From NCBI RefSeq assembly GCF_013752535.1, contig NZ_CP058348.1, positions 1,054,001 through 1,118,000 of the forward strand: a stretch of DNA of 64,000 bases, in the 5' to 3' direction. This document shows, in pieces, positions 33,780 through 42,516 of this stretch. This DNA is from Bdellovibrio sp. KM01. Lineage in GTDB: Bacteria > Bdellovibrionota > Bdellovibrionia > Bdellovibrionales > Bdellovibrionaceae. A program made the position numbers and the translations under genes. Each line of letters begins with the position of its first letter. Positions within the stretch are counted from its first letter, which is position 1. The notes beneath the pieces were generated by a model. The model had not been told where the DNA came from, did no database searches, and saw only the letters and a program-made list of their open reading frames with translations.

Positions 33780-34041
33780 GTTTATTTACCTCCAATAATT
33801 CTATCTGAACTTCATCCCTGACAATTTTGTAGATCAGTCGATAGGACTTGTTTAATCGAATCGACCGTTGTCCCCATCGTTTGCCTTGTAAAGGCTCATC
33901 GTGAAGTCCTGGCGTGAGTTGAGTTTTGCGCAATCCCTTTGATTTAAGAGACCAAAGCCAGGAGTAAACTTTGTCCACAATATGGGACGGAACTCTTTTG
34001 AGCTGTTTTTCAAAGGTTCTGGAAAGTGTTATTTGAATCAA
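33769..34041 (-). CDS. RelE/HigB-like mRNA interferase toxin
   Basis: About 90 residues from TTG at 34041, which lies six bases after GGAG; a TTG at 34047 abuts the same GGAG and is less likely. ParE/RelE-fold markers: TFEKQLKRVPSHIVDKV, GLHDEPLQGKRWGQRSIRL, then YRLIYKI and LLEVNKHDY. Such toxins cleave ribosome-bound mRNA. Catalytic residues (His in LHDEP, Arg in SIRL, terminal HDY) look intact. Co-transcribed with the antitoxin. Confidence 0.9.
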   Translation of the reverse strand: MIQITLSRTFEKQLKRVPSHIVDKVYSWLWSLKSKGLRKTQLTPGLHDEPLQGKRWGQRSIRLNKSYRLIYKIVRDEVQIELLEVNKHDY

Positions 34042-34055
34042 GCTCAACTCCGTTA

Positions 34056-34072
34056 TACGTCAAATTGACGTA
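34056..34072. promoter_or_regulatory. Operator palindrome of the toxin-antitoxin operon
   Basis: TACGTCA-AAT-TGACGTA, a perfect 7-bp dyad, lies 15 bases upstream of the toxin start, the expected site for autorepression by the XRE antitoxin. Confidence 0.65.
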
Positions 34073-34131
34073 AAAATCAATGTGTGAGCTAGATCTGTGC
34101 AAAAAAGAAACTAAAGTAGAGCTGGGTTGGT

Positions 34132-34842
34132 TTAAATCCCAAGAATTTGCGCGACGAGCTTCGGAACTTCGACAGAAGCCGGGCCCACCAAATGTTCCTC
34201 AAAGGCGCGGGAGATTTCCGTGTCTTTCACGTTGATTTCAATCTTGCGCGCTTTCCACGCAAGCTGAACAAAGCCGGCGGCAGGATAAACATTGCCGCTG
34301 GTGCCGATGGAAATAAAGATGTCGGCGTTTTCCAAAGCGAAATAAATTTCGTCCATATGGTGGGGCATTTCCCCAAACCACACGATGTCGGGGCGAAGTG
34401 CGCCCTTGATGCCGCATTGAGGGCAACTCTCATTTACTTCTAAGTCGTCTTCCCAAAGCATCACTTCTTCACAAGACAGGCAGCGGATTTGATCCAAACG
34501 ACCATGCATGTGCAGAAGGTTTTGGGAGCCTGCTTTTCGATGCAGATTGTCGACATTTTGTGTGACCAGCAGGAATTCACCCTCCCAGGCCTTTTCCAAC
34601 TCTGCCAGAGCGAAATGAGCGGCATTTGGCTGTACTTTTGGATCCTTCAGTTGAGATCGTCTCGCATTGTAAAAGCGTTGAACCAAAGCGGGGTCCCGAT
34701 GAAAAGCCTCGGGAGTGGCAACATCTTCGATGCGATGTTCTTCCCAAAGGCCGTCTTGATCGCGAAACGTGCGAATGCCTGACTCGGCGGAAATGCCGGC
34801 CCCAGTAAGAATCACGATATTTTTGAAGAGATGTGAGTTCAA
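34132..34842 (-). CDS. cobB: Sirtuin NAD-dependent deacylase, CobB type
   Basis: 236 residues if started at TTG 34842 (GAGG eight bases upstream); a TTG at 34869 adds nine residues. NAD-binding motifs GAGISAESGIRTFR and TQNVDNLH, catalytic His in LHMHGRLD, and a four-Cys zinc site (CLSC and CPQC). FYNARRSQL carries the Tyr and Arg that let class III sirtuins take succinyl or malonyl lysine, as in E. coli CobB. It reverses lysine acylation of metabolic enzymes. Divergent from aconitase. Confidence 0.95.
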   Translation of the reverse strand: MNSHLFKNIVILTGAGISAESGIRTFRDQDGLWEEHRIEDVATPEAFHRDPALVQRFYNARRSQLKDPKVQPNAAHFALAELEKAWEGEFLLVTQNVDNLHRKAGSQNLLHMHGRLDQIRCLSCEEVMLWEDDLEVNESCPQCGIKGALRPDIVWFGEMPHHMDEIYFALENADIFISIGTSGNVYPAAGFVQLAWKARKIEINVKDTEISRAFEEHLVGPASVEVPKLVAQILGI

Positions 34843-34931
34843 AATTATGCCTCGTGACAAGATGTCCAACTCGTTGAGCTTTCAACTGATTTTCATTAGG
34901 ATGTGGCGTTCTTTACAGAAAGGCAATTACA

Positions 34932-37193
34932 ATGGCTTCTAAAATCGAAACTACACCGGAAATGGTGCAGAACGTTTACAAGAAGACTGCTGAACGTATC
35001 GCAGTTGTTGGTAAGCGTTTGAACCGTCCTTTGACTCTTGGAGAAAAAATCCTTTTCGGTCACTTGGACGACCCACAAAATCAAGAACTAGTTCGTGGCG
35101 AAAGCTTCCTCCTTTTAAGACCTGACCGCGTGGCGATGCAAGATGCGACAGCGCAAATGGCTTTGTTGCAATTCATGCTTGCTGGAAAAGATGAAGCAGC
35201 GGTTCCTTCTACAGTTCACTGTGACCACTTGATCCAAGCTTACAAAGGTTCAAGCGTTGACATGACTGTCGCTAACACTTCCAACAAAGAAGTTTATGAC
35301 TTCTTGGCGACAGCTTCTTCGCGTTACAACATCGGCTTCTGGAAACCAGGCGCTGGGATCATCCATCAAGTCATCCTTGAGAACTACGCTTTCCCAGGTG
35401 GCTTGATGATCGGTACAGACTCTCACACTCCGAATGCGGGTGGCTTGGGTATGTGTGCAGTAGGTGTCGGTGGATCTGACGCTTCTGACGTCATGGTTGG
35501 TCTTCCATGGGAAGTTAAAAATCCAAAATTGATCGGTGTTCACCTTAAAGGAAAACTTGGCGGCTGGGCTTCTGCAAAAGACGTGATCTTGAAACTTTGC
35601 GGAATGCTGACTGTTAAAGGTGGTACGGATAAAGTTGTTGAGTACTTCGGTGAAGGGACTTCTTCAATTTCTTGTACTGGTAAAGCAACGATCACAAACA
35701 TGGGTGCTGAGTTGGGCGCAACTTGCTCGGTATTCCCATATGATGATCGTATGGCAGCGTATTTGAAATCTACAGGCCGTCATGAGTTGGCTGCAGTCGC
35801 AGATGCTCACAAAGATCTTTTGTCTGCGGATGCGGACGTTGTGGCAAATCCAGGCAAATACTTCGACGAAGTTTACGAAATCGATTTGTCTGCTTTGGAA
35901 CCACACTTGGTGGGTCCTCACACTCCAGACTTGGCTCGTCCTATCTCTGCACTTAAAAAAGAAGTGGCGGAGAAAGGTTACACCGTTAAGATTTCTTCTG
36001 CGTTGATCGGTTCTTGCACGAACTCTTCATACGAAGATATTGGTCGCGCGGCATTCGTAGCTAAACAAGCTATGGAAGTTGGTGTGAAAATGGAATCACC
36101 ATTCTTGGTTTCTCCAGGTTCTACACAAATCCAAAACACTATTGAGCGCGACGGTCAAATGGCGACGTTCAATGAAGTGGGCGCTACTGTCCTGGCGAAC
36201 GCTTGCGGTCCTTGCATCGGTCAATGGAGACGTGACGACGTCAAATCTGGCGAGAAGAATACAATCGTAACTTCTTTCAACCGTAACTTCCGCGCACGTA
36301 ACGATGCGAACCCAGAAACTTTGGCGTTCATCGCAAGTCCTGAAATCGTAATGGCGTTGGGTCTTGCGGGTCGTTTGGATTTCAATCCACAAACTGACGA
36401 ATTGGTTGGACCCAAAGGTTCTATCAAATTGCAAGCACCGGTGGCTCCAGAGTTGCCTGCTAAAGGCTTCATCGCTGACACTGAAGGTTACCAAAAACCA
36501 GCGGGTGCAACTGCTCAAGTGGCTGTGAATCCTTCTTCAGACCGTTTGCAACTTCTTTCTCCATTCACGAAATGGGATGGTAACGACTTCGTTGATAATT
36601 TGGTTCTTGCGAAAGCAAAAGGCAAATGTACAACGGATCATATCTCTCCGGGTGGTAAATGGTTGAACTATCGTGGTCACTTGGACAACATTTCTAACAA
36701 CATGTTGTTGGGTGCAGACAATGCATTCACTGGTGAAATCGGTAAAGGTAAGAACCAATTGACTGGCGAAACTGGCGTGGAGTTCGCTCAAATCGCACGT
36801 CAATACCAAAAAGCTAACAAAGGCTGGATCATCGTTGGTGATGAAAACTATGGTGAGGGTTCTTCTCGTGAGCACGCAGCGATGTGCCCAAGACATCTTG
36901 GCGCAACAGCAGTCATCACGAAATCATTCGCACGTATTCATGAAACAAACTTGAAAAAACAAGGTGTTTTGGCTCTGACTTTCGTAAATCCAAAAGACTA
37001 CGACAAAGTTCAAGAGGCAGACAAAGTTTCCCTGGTAGATCTTAAAGATCTAGCTCCAGGTAAGAACGTGAAAATGATCTTGAAGCATGCTGATGGATCA
37101 ACTGAAACGATCGAAGCGAAGCACACATACAACGCTGAACAGCTTAAGTGGTTCCGTGCAGGTTCAGCTCTGAACCTTATCCGCGGCCTTTAA
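34932..37193 (+). CDS. acn: Aconitate hydratase, mitochondrial-type
   Basis: 753 residues. The [4Fe-4S] cysteines lie in SCTNSS (about 361) and CGPCIGQ (about 424 and 427), spaced as in animal mitochondrial aconitase. Other signatures: [14 protein letters not shown], and in the swivel domain [15 protein letters not shown]. It interconverts citrate and isocitrate in the TCA cycle. It groups by sequence with the mitochondrial ACO2 form, not with E. coli AcnA/AcnB. An AAAGG site precedes the ATG. A structured element and a terminator follow. Confidence 0.96.
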   Translation: MASKIETTPEMVQNVYKKTAERIAVVGKRLNRPLTLGEKILFGHLDDPQNQELVRGESFLLLRPDRVAMQDATAQMALLQFMLAGKDEAAVPSTVHCDHLIQAYKGSSVDMTVANTSNKEVYDFLATASSRYNIGFWKPGAGIIHQVILENYAFPGGLMIGTDSHTPNAGGLGMCAVGVGGSDASDVMVGLPWEVKNPKLIGVHLKGKLGGWASAKDVILKLCGMLTVKGGTDKVVEYFGEGTSSISCTGKATITNMGAELGATCSVFPYDDRMAAYLKSTGRHELAAVADAHKDLLSADADVVANPGKYFDEVYEIDLSALEPHLVGPHTPDLARPISALKKEVAEKGYTVKISSALIGSCTNSSYEDIGRAAFVAKQAMEVGVKMESPFLVSPGSTQIQNTIERDGQMATFNEVGATVLANACGPCIGQWRRDDVKSGEKNTIVTSFNRNFRARNDANPETLAFIASPEIVMALGLAGRLDFNPQTDELVGPKGSIKLQAPVAPELPAKGFIADTEGYQKPAGATAQVAVNPSSDRLQLLSPFTKWDGNDFVDNLVLAKAKGKCTTDHISPGGKWLNYRGHLDNISNNMLLGADNAFTGEIGKGKNQLTGETGVEFAQIARQYQKANKGWIIVGDENYGEGSSREHAAMCPRHLGATAVITKSFARIHETNLKKQGVLALTFVNPKDYDKVQEADKVSLVDLKDLAPGKNVKMILKHADGSTETIEAKHTYNAEQLKWFRAGSALNLIRGL

Positions 37194-37199
37194 GCCGTA

Positions 37200-37324
37200 G
37201 AAGCGATGAAAACGGCCCATCCGACTTCGTTGTCGGACCGGGCCTTGCTCTTCGGCGTACTTTGAGTACGCCTACGTGGCAGTCCCGATCCTCCGCCTCG
37301 CGTCTGAACCGTTTTGATCGCTTC
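37200..37324 (+). repeat. Long inverted-repeat structured element in the aconitase 3' region
   Basis: Arms GAAGCGATGAAAACGG (37200-37215) and CCGTTTTGATCGCTTC (37309-37324) pair at 15 of 16 positions. Inside are GGCCC/GGGCC around CCGAC/GTCGG (37214-37244) and the hairpin GGCGTAC/GTACGCC (37254-37272). It lies between the aconitase stop and its terminator, so it is transcribed. It is either an interspersed palindromic element or a structured 3' UTR. Confidence 0.65.
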
Positions 37325-37343
37325 CCATTCTAGTTTTTTTTTG

Positions 37344-37376
37344 AAACCCACCGCCTTTGGCGTGTGGGTTTTTTTA
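37344..37376 (+). terminator. Terminator of aconitase
   Basis: AAACCCA and CGCC pair with GGCG and TGGGTTT, followed by TTTTTA. On the other strand the stem is followed by A residues, so it serves only the rightward gene. Confidence 0.8.
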
Positions 37377-37380
37377 TTGT

Positions 37381-38817
37381 CTAGACGGATTCTAATTCGG
37401 ATTTTTCGTAATTGCACTGAAAGCAGGTCAGGACGTAGTGACCGTATTGGTTGGTGGCGACATTCAGGTGTGAATTTTCGCAGTGAGGGCACGGGATTTT
37501 GTCGGAGTTCAGCCATGTGCTCGCTGGCGCTTGCAACAGCTCATACAAGTTTTGCTCTGCGGGCTCGAAGCCTTTTAAGGAGATTCTGCCGATAGCGTGC
37601 ATTTCGAATCCGTCAATGGCCAAAGTCTTTGCGACATTGGCATCGATGACAATTTGATCTGGGGAGGCAACCCCTGCAAAACGCGATGACAACGGCAACG
37701 GTGCGCCGATCGCCGTGTAAGAGCGGAAGTATTTTGTATTTCCATAAAAGCCGACATTCGCGTCGCCGGCAGAGATACCAATTCGTATCTGCATTTTCTT
37801 TTGCCAGTTAAATAGATAAAACTCCTGATCTTTCGTCAAAGCCTCACGAACATCCAAGGCCGCCAGACAAGTCTTTTGAATAAAGTCACTAGTATGATCC
37901 GTATCGTTGGCAAAGGCCATGATGCCATCACCTTGAAATTTATCGATCGTCAGATCATATTTCAAAAAAATTGAAACCACGGTGTCCATAAAGCGCGCAA
38001 GAACGGTGTCGACCTTGCGGTAATCCAGTCGCACGACTTGTTGGCTGGAATCCACGATGTCGATAAAGATCGCGCAAATTTTCAACTGACGAATGCTTTT
38101 TTCCAGATCCATGCGCCCGTCATAAATAGCTTGGGCAATCCTGGGACTAAATTGAGTCTTAAGAGTGTTCAGGCGAATCGCTTCCGCCGTTTTGCGTTTA
38201 ACAATATTATCGCGATTGGCGAGCTCTGTTTTTAAAGCGATGCGGGAATTAATTTCTCGCAGTCGCAGGCGTTCGTGAAAGAAGCGAATTAAATAACAAA
38301 TAACCACTGAGCCAAAAATAAAGAATGAGTTGATTAAAAGACCTGACCAGTCCTTTGTCGAATGTGCACCATAAATTACGATCGCAAAGTAGGGCGCAAA
38401 AATCAGGGCCGTGGTCAGGCAGAAAAATCCCAGGGTAAAGGGAATAAAAGAAAGGCCACCCAACGCCACAAGATTCAGTCCGGCATAATAGACGGTCGTG
38501 ACTTCCGGTAAAAGTCCAATCATTACATTGATCGGAAGAGCCACCATGCCGACATACGCTGCCGCGATCCACTGGGCCGACTCGGCGGAGCGTTCGTGCT
38601 CCATCATTTTTTTGCCAAATAAACAGACGGGGATGATTGTTAGACGAAGAGCTAAAAATTCCCACTTAAGATTTGGAGCATAGGCCCAGTCAGCAATCCA
38701 GAATACCAAATAGAGCGGGATGGCCATCCAGTTGGAGATCACCTTTAAGATCGCTCTAATTTCTGCATTCACTTCGAATTCGCGCATTTGCGACGAAGTG
38801 ATCACTGTTTCAAACAC
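37381..38817 (-). CDS. Membrane class III nucleotide cyclase with C-terminal zinc ribbon
   Basis: 478 residues. About six N-terminal TM helices (25-190) lead by a helical linker to a class III cyclase catalytic domain. Metal Asp residues are in CAIFIDIVDSS and KFQGDGIMAF, and the base-contact Lys also lies in the latter. The segment YTAIGAPLPLSSR keeps the final Arg but has Pro where the transition-state Asn is expected. The C-terminus adds a zinc ribbon (CPHC ... CFQC). Output, cAMP or none, is uncertain. It follows the methyltransferase gene by eight bases in one operon. Confidence 0.88.
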   Translation of the reverse strand: MFETVITSSQMREFEVNAEIRAILKVISNWMAIPLYLVFWIADWAYAPNLKWEFLALRLTIIPVCLFGKKMMEHERSAESAQWIAAAYVGMVALPINVMIGLLPEVTTVYYAGLNLVALGGLSFIPFTLGFFCLTTALIFAPYFAIVIYGAHSTKDWSGLLINSFFIFGSVVICYLIRFFHERLRLREINSRIALKTELANRDNIVKRKTAEAIRLNTLKTQFSPRIAQAIYDGRMDLEKSIRQLKICAIFIDIVDSSQQVVRLDYRKVDTVLARFMDTVVSIFLKYDLTIDKFQGDGIMAFANDTDHTSDFIQKTCLAALDVREALTKDQEFYLFNWQKKMQIRIGISAGDANVGFYGNTKYFRSYTAIGAPLPLSSRFAGVASPDQIVIDANVAKTLAIDGFEMHAIGRISLKGFEPAEQNLYELLQAPASTWLNSDKIPCPHCENSHLNVATNQYGHYVLTCFQCNYEKSELESV

Positions 38818-38825
38818 GCCTGTTC

Positions 38826-40289
38826 CTATTTTTTAATGACTACAAATAAGTTCACTCCAAGGGGTTCTTTTTCGATCCAGATTTTCGATCCGAGTCCGTT
38901 AAAGATACGTAAAAGATCTTCTTCAGATCTATAAATTAAGTGCCAATCCAGTATCAGCTCCATAAAGGGAACACAAGGATTTGTTTTGCTGAAGTTGCCA
39001 ATGATAATGTGTCCGCCGTCTTTCACTGAGTTCAACATTTGCTTTGCAGCCATGTGTGCAACGTGTTCCGTGAAGTAGTCAAACAAGCCAGCAGAGTAAA
39101 TCATGTCATAATCCTGCTCGGGACAACCCATCGCGATCACATTCTTAATGGCCATATTATTAAATCGATAATTGAATCCTGACTTTACAGAACGCTCTAA
39201 CGTCAGTAAGCGGCGCTGAGCATGTTTCAGGGATTCTTCGTCTTGATCAAGGCAGGTGAATTCGAGCGTTCGGCCGTAAAATTCTTTTTTGTTTTTTAAA
39301 AAGAGCTGCTGCTCCATCGCAGGGCCGCTGGCAATTGATAAAAATTTGAGGGGCTTATCAGTTGGAGATGCTTGCACCAACGCAGATATTTTTTCGAATA
39401 AGTAGGTTCCGCGATTTTTAACCGCAGCACCAGCCGGTTCATCAATAAAGTATTTATGCATGCATTGATCGAACAGAGTTTTACCGACCAATTCATTCCG
39501 ATAAAGGTGATTCATCATTTCATAATCACCCGCATAGCCACGCGGCTTATAGTAGGCACGACTTGCAAAAGGTGCCCCATAAATCAAGTGACCCACTTGC
39601 TCTCGAGCAAATTCAGTAGCCCATTTTAACTGCTCTGGTGAAAGATCTTTAATCAGTTCTGGAATCTTGGCGTAAGAACCGGGAATCACATGACCCAAAT
39701 ACTGTGATAGTTGAGTTGCGATGGTGGCTTTATATTCCTGGCACTCTTCAATACTGTCCTTAGGAGCGTTCGCCTCTAAGGTGTCGACCTGGGCTTTTAA
39801 CTTCTCTAACCAGTCTTTCATTTCATAGACATAGTTTTTAAATTCAGCCGGAAGTTGAGACAAAGCCACGGCGTATTCAGTTTGTTTTTCGATAACAGTT
39901 GTCGTCGCTTGCAAAGCTTGAATGCGTTCGATCTGTAGTGGCTCTTCCATAACTTCAAAAGCGACCAGCATTTGCGAAAACGGCGATAGGGCATAGGGTT
40001 CGTTGCGCACCCAACGCAGTTTTATGTTTTGAGTTTTGATGTCTTTATAAGTCAGAGCCGCTTCAGGATGATTGTGTATACCAAAGGCTGCCCTGAAAGC
40101 CGCATAGTCTGTTTCCGCAACAAGTATCGCGCAACCAAAGGTGCTTAGATTTAAAACGTCGCAGCGAAACCCATTGACCGTGATGTGGCAAAGACCGGGC
40201 TCAAAAGGGGTGCGATCCTGACGAACCACGTTTTTGCGTTTATCTGCGACCACACTGAAGAATTCTTGCTTCATCGCTTGTTTGCTCAT
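38826..40289 (-). CDS. PilZ-like/SAM-dependent methyltransferase fusion
   Basis: 487 residues. The N-terminal 110 residues look PilZ-like: an Arg-rich start (RKNVVRQDR) and LNLSTFGC, matching the NxSxxG motif of c-di-GMP binding, although the RxxxR spacing is imperfect. A helical middle is followed by a class I methyltransferase from about 310: motif I LSIASGPAMEQQ, an acidic LDQDEESL, and YDMIYSAGLFDYF. The methyltransferase half recalls proteins annotated as 3-hydroxypalmitate methyl ester synthases (PhcB-like); that link is tentative. First gene of an operon with the cyclase. Confidence 0.8.
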   Translation of the reverse strand: MSKQAMKQEFFSVVADKRKNVVRQDRTPFEPGLCHITVNGFRCDVLNLSTFGCAILVAETDYAAFRAAFGIHNHPEAALTYKDIKTQNIKLRWVRNEPYALSPFSQMLVAFEVMEEPLQIERIQALQATTTVIEKQTEYAVALSQLPAEFKNYVYEMKDWLEKLKAQVDTLEANAPKDSIEECQEYKATIATQLSQYLGHVIPGSYAKIPELIKDLSPEQLKWATEFAREQVGHLIYGAPFASRAYYKPRGYAGDYEMMNHLYRNELVGKTLFDQCMHKYFIDEPAGAAVKNRGTYLFEKISALVQASPTDKPLKFLSIASGPAMEQQLFLKNKKEFYGRTLEFTCLDQDEESLKHAQRRLLTLERSVKSGFNYRFNNMAIKNVIAMGCPEQDYDMIYSAGLFDYFTEHVAHMAAKQMLNSVKDGGHIIIGNFSKTNPCVPFMELILDWHLIYRSEEDLLRIFNGLGSKIWIEKEPLGVNLFVVIKK

Positions 40290-40560
40290 TGATCCCTCGT
40301 TGTAAGGAAGCTTACTTTTGTCTTATCGCCATTATTGAAAGTGTTATGAGCCCAAAATTGCGTTTAATCCCAATAATTGTGTCCCTGTTTACCCATTGGC
40401 ATTACAAGGGTCGAATGATTCCTACATAAGAGGGATGGGGCTTTGCGGACAAATGCCTTTAATTGTCACCTTAGACACTCTTCACAAATGAAAAACATAT
40501 AGTTTCCATGGCTTAGCGGGAGATTTGCGAGGTCTAAGCTTTGCACTAAACCGCCGAGTT

Positions 40561-41748
40561 ATGAAAAATACCCTTCAATTAATGCTGTTCGTTTTGTTGA
40601 TAATGATGCCTTCCCGCTATGTCCTGGCGGTGGAGGAGGGCCCACGTGAGACCGTGGATACGGTTTTGGTGGAGGAGGCTCTTGATCCGGCTAAGGTTGC
40701 ACAAACCGCGGATAAAGAACACACCGTCATTGAGGTTAAAGGAAAGACATTCACTCTGGAAGCCTATCCAGATGTTGAGGCTATGAAGGAAGCTTTGGGG
40801 CTGACTATTCCCGATAAAGTGCGCGCTGAAATTTTAGCTCGTGGCGGGAAGATCGAAGATGTCAATCCACTGGAAGCATACGAAAAGTTACCAGCCGACA
40901 GACAAGAGCAATTCCGTAAAACCCGTGAGCAATTCCTGGCAAACGCCGCAAGAATTCTTATGACGACCAAGTTCGCCTTGGGGGCGGGTAGTGTTGTCGG
41001 CGATGGCATGAGCTTTATCAAAGTGAAAGTTAAAAAAGTTTTCGGTAAGGACACTCCTTCCCAAGAAAAACACAAGCTAACTTTCGGAGAAAAAAGTGAT
41101 CGCGCCGTTTTAAACATGCTTAAAGGCATGGACTATAAATTGTGGTCTCAGGCGCCGCTTCTTATTGACTCAAACGAATTTGGTCTTAGCGTCTCTGTGG
41201 GTATTGTCGCAGAAACAGGTGTCATGAAAAAGGGTGCCGGCGGAGCAGAGGAATTGGGCTTTAGCTTGGCGATGAACAAAGCCAAGAAAGCTTTCGTTTT
41301 TGAACTTTTCCATAACTCGGAAAGATTTGATAACACCAAAGCTGCGATTTCCGTCATTGGTGTTGTGGGAAAGGTCGGTATGACCATGGGGCACCGTGAA
41401 GGCGCTGAAACTCTGAAAGGAAGCTCTTTCTATCCACCCGCAATTCCTGGCTTCAGCATGAACTCGCCAGAATACTTTGCGGCAGGATTCAGCAGCAGTA
41501 TTGGGTTGCCACCTCCGCCGTTGGCTGACCTTTTAACCTTCACCAATAAGTTTGAACGCCACTCGTTGATTCGCGTGACGGTGTCTCCGCTGGTTAAAGG
41601 ATTTGTGCGTATCGAAGTGGGTGATTTAAAAGGTACGTTTAAAGCTGTCACTTATCGCTTCGTGGATATCTTTAAGGCAATTGCTTATAAGACTCACTTG
41701 ATGAGACGGCCCACTTTGTGTTCTGCTGTTTTTGCAACAGCAGGATAA
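40561..41748 (+). CDS. Secreted protein, unknown function
   Basis: 395 residues from the ATG at 40561, which starts a clean signal peptide (LMLFVLLIMMPSRYVLA); the frame extends to a TTG at 40525. A charged region (30-130) precedes a larger domain with a GFSLAMNKAKKAFVFELFHN core. No family is recognised. It is followed 11 bases later by the DUF454 gene, so likely co-transcribed. The upstream 271 bases hold no gene I can support. Confidence 0.75.
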   Translation: MKNTLQLMLFVLLIMMPSRYVLAVEEGPRETVDTVLVEEALDPAKVAQTADKEHTVIEVKGKTFTLEAYPDVEAMKEALGLTIPDKVRAEILARGGKIEDVNPLEAYEKLPADRQEQFRKTREQFLANAARILMTTKFALGAGSVVGDGMSFIKVKVKKVFGKDTPSQEKHKLTFGEKSDRAVLNMLKGMDYKLWSQAPLLIDSNEFGLSVSVGIVAETGVMKKGAGGAEELGFSLAMNKAKKAFVFELFHNSERFDNTKAAISVIGVVGKVGMTMGHREGAETLKGSSFYPPAIPGFSMNSPEYFAAGFSSSIGLPPPPLADLLTFTNKFERHSLIRVTVSPLVKGFVRIEVGDLKGTFKAVTYRFVDIFKAIAYKTHLMRRPTLCSAVFATAG

Positions 41749-41759
41749 GGAAATCACTC

Positions 41760-42140
41760 ATGCCCGGCATCGTAAAAAACCCAGTGCTACGAAGCGCCCT
41801 TGTGGTGCTGGGATCGGTGTCTTTAATTCTTGGAATCATTGGCGCGTTTCTTCCCGTTCTTCCTACGACGCCTTTTGTTTTGCTCTCGGCCTGGTGCTTT
41901 CTACGCAGTTCAGAAAAGGCCCATGCATGGCTTTATCGTCAGCCCTTATTTGGTAAAGCTCTGACCGATTGGGACCGCAATAAGGCCATTTCTAGAAAAA
42001 ATAAAGTCATTGCGATCACCATGATCCTGTTTTCACTGTGCTTTATGTGGTGGAGCGTTCCCAATACCTACTTAGTGGCATCTCTCACGGTTGTACTTTT
42101 GGCAGTGTCTATATTCATAGCCACTCGAAATGAAGTGTAA
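41760..42140 (+). CDS. DUF454 (YbaN-like) inner membrane protein
   Basis: 126 residues from ATG 41760, preceded by AAGGAAA. The family block GIIGAFLPVLPTTPFVLLSA is exact for DUF454, followed by WCFLRSSEKAHAWL and a further pair of TM helices. No defined function. The frame's extension to 41718 overlaps the previous gene and lacks a ribosome site. Confidence 0.92.
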   Translation: MPGIVKNPVLRSALVVLGSVSLILGIIGAFLPVLPTTPFVLLSAWCFLRSSEKAHAWLYRQPLFGKALTDWDRNKAISRKNKVIAITMILFSLCFMWWSVPNTYLVASLTVVLLAVSIFIATRNEV

Positions 42141-42148
42141 GCGGGAGA

Positions 42149-42454
42149 TTGACGAACTCACTGCTGATGCAGTTGAATGGTCCCATGAGCCTAGAGCAAT
42201 TCTTTTCAGAACTTATCCAAAAAGCCGAAGATTCGGAAGAGATTACGAACGCGGGCAAAGACGATGAAGGATTTTATAAACCCACGCGTACGATCCTGCT
42301 TCGTCATTTGCAGTTACTGAAAGACTTGCACAAAAAGCCTTTGGCAAAGCCCATGCTGAAACAGTCCTGGGCCTATGTTGTCGAACACGTTCCTGCTGAG
42401 TGGCTGGTTCCGGGCTCCAAAGAAGATCAAGCGGAACTTAAAAAGATGCTTTGA
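42149..42454 (+). CDS. Small cytoplasmic protein, unknown function
   Basis: Up to 101 residues. Start is uncertain: TTG 42149 is too close to GGGAG, and ATG at 42167 (MQLNGPMSLEQF) or 42185 is possible. Predicted to be mostly helical, with YKPTRTILLRHLQLLKDLHK in the middle. No signal peptide, no cysteines and no recognised family. Nine bases after the DUF454 stop, so probably the same operon. Confidence 0.65.
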   Translation: MTNSLLMQLNGPMSLEQFFSELIQKAEDSEEITNAGKDDEGFYKPTRTILLRHLQLLKDLHKKPLAKPMLKQSWAYVVEHVPAEWLVPGSKEDQAELKKML

Positions 42455-42516
42455 TCTGTTACATTCACTTCTGATTGATTTTGATTCGTACTATGCAAAA
42501 TTGGAAAATTTAAAAT

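Noticed and set aside
33405-33821. 138-residue frame antisense to the toxin-antitoxin genes
   Set aside because: It is the shadow of two well-recognised genes on the other strand and has no ribosome site.
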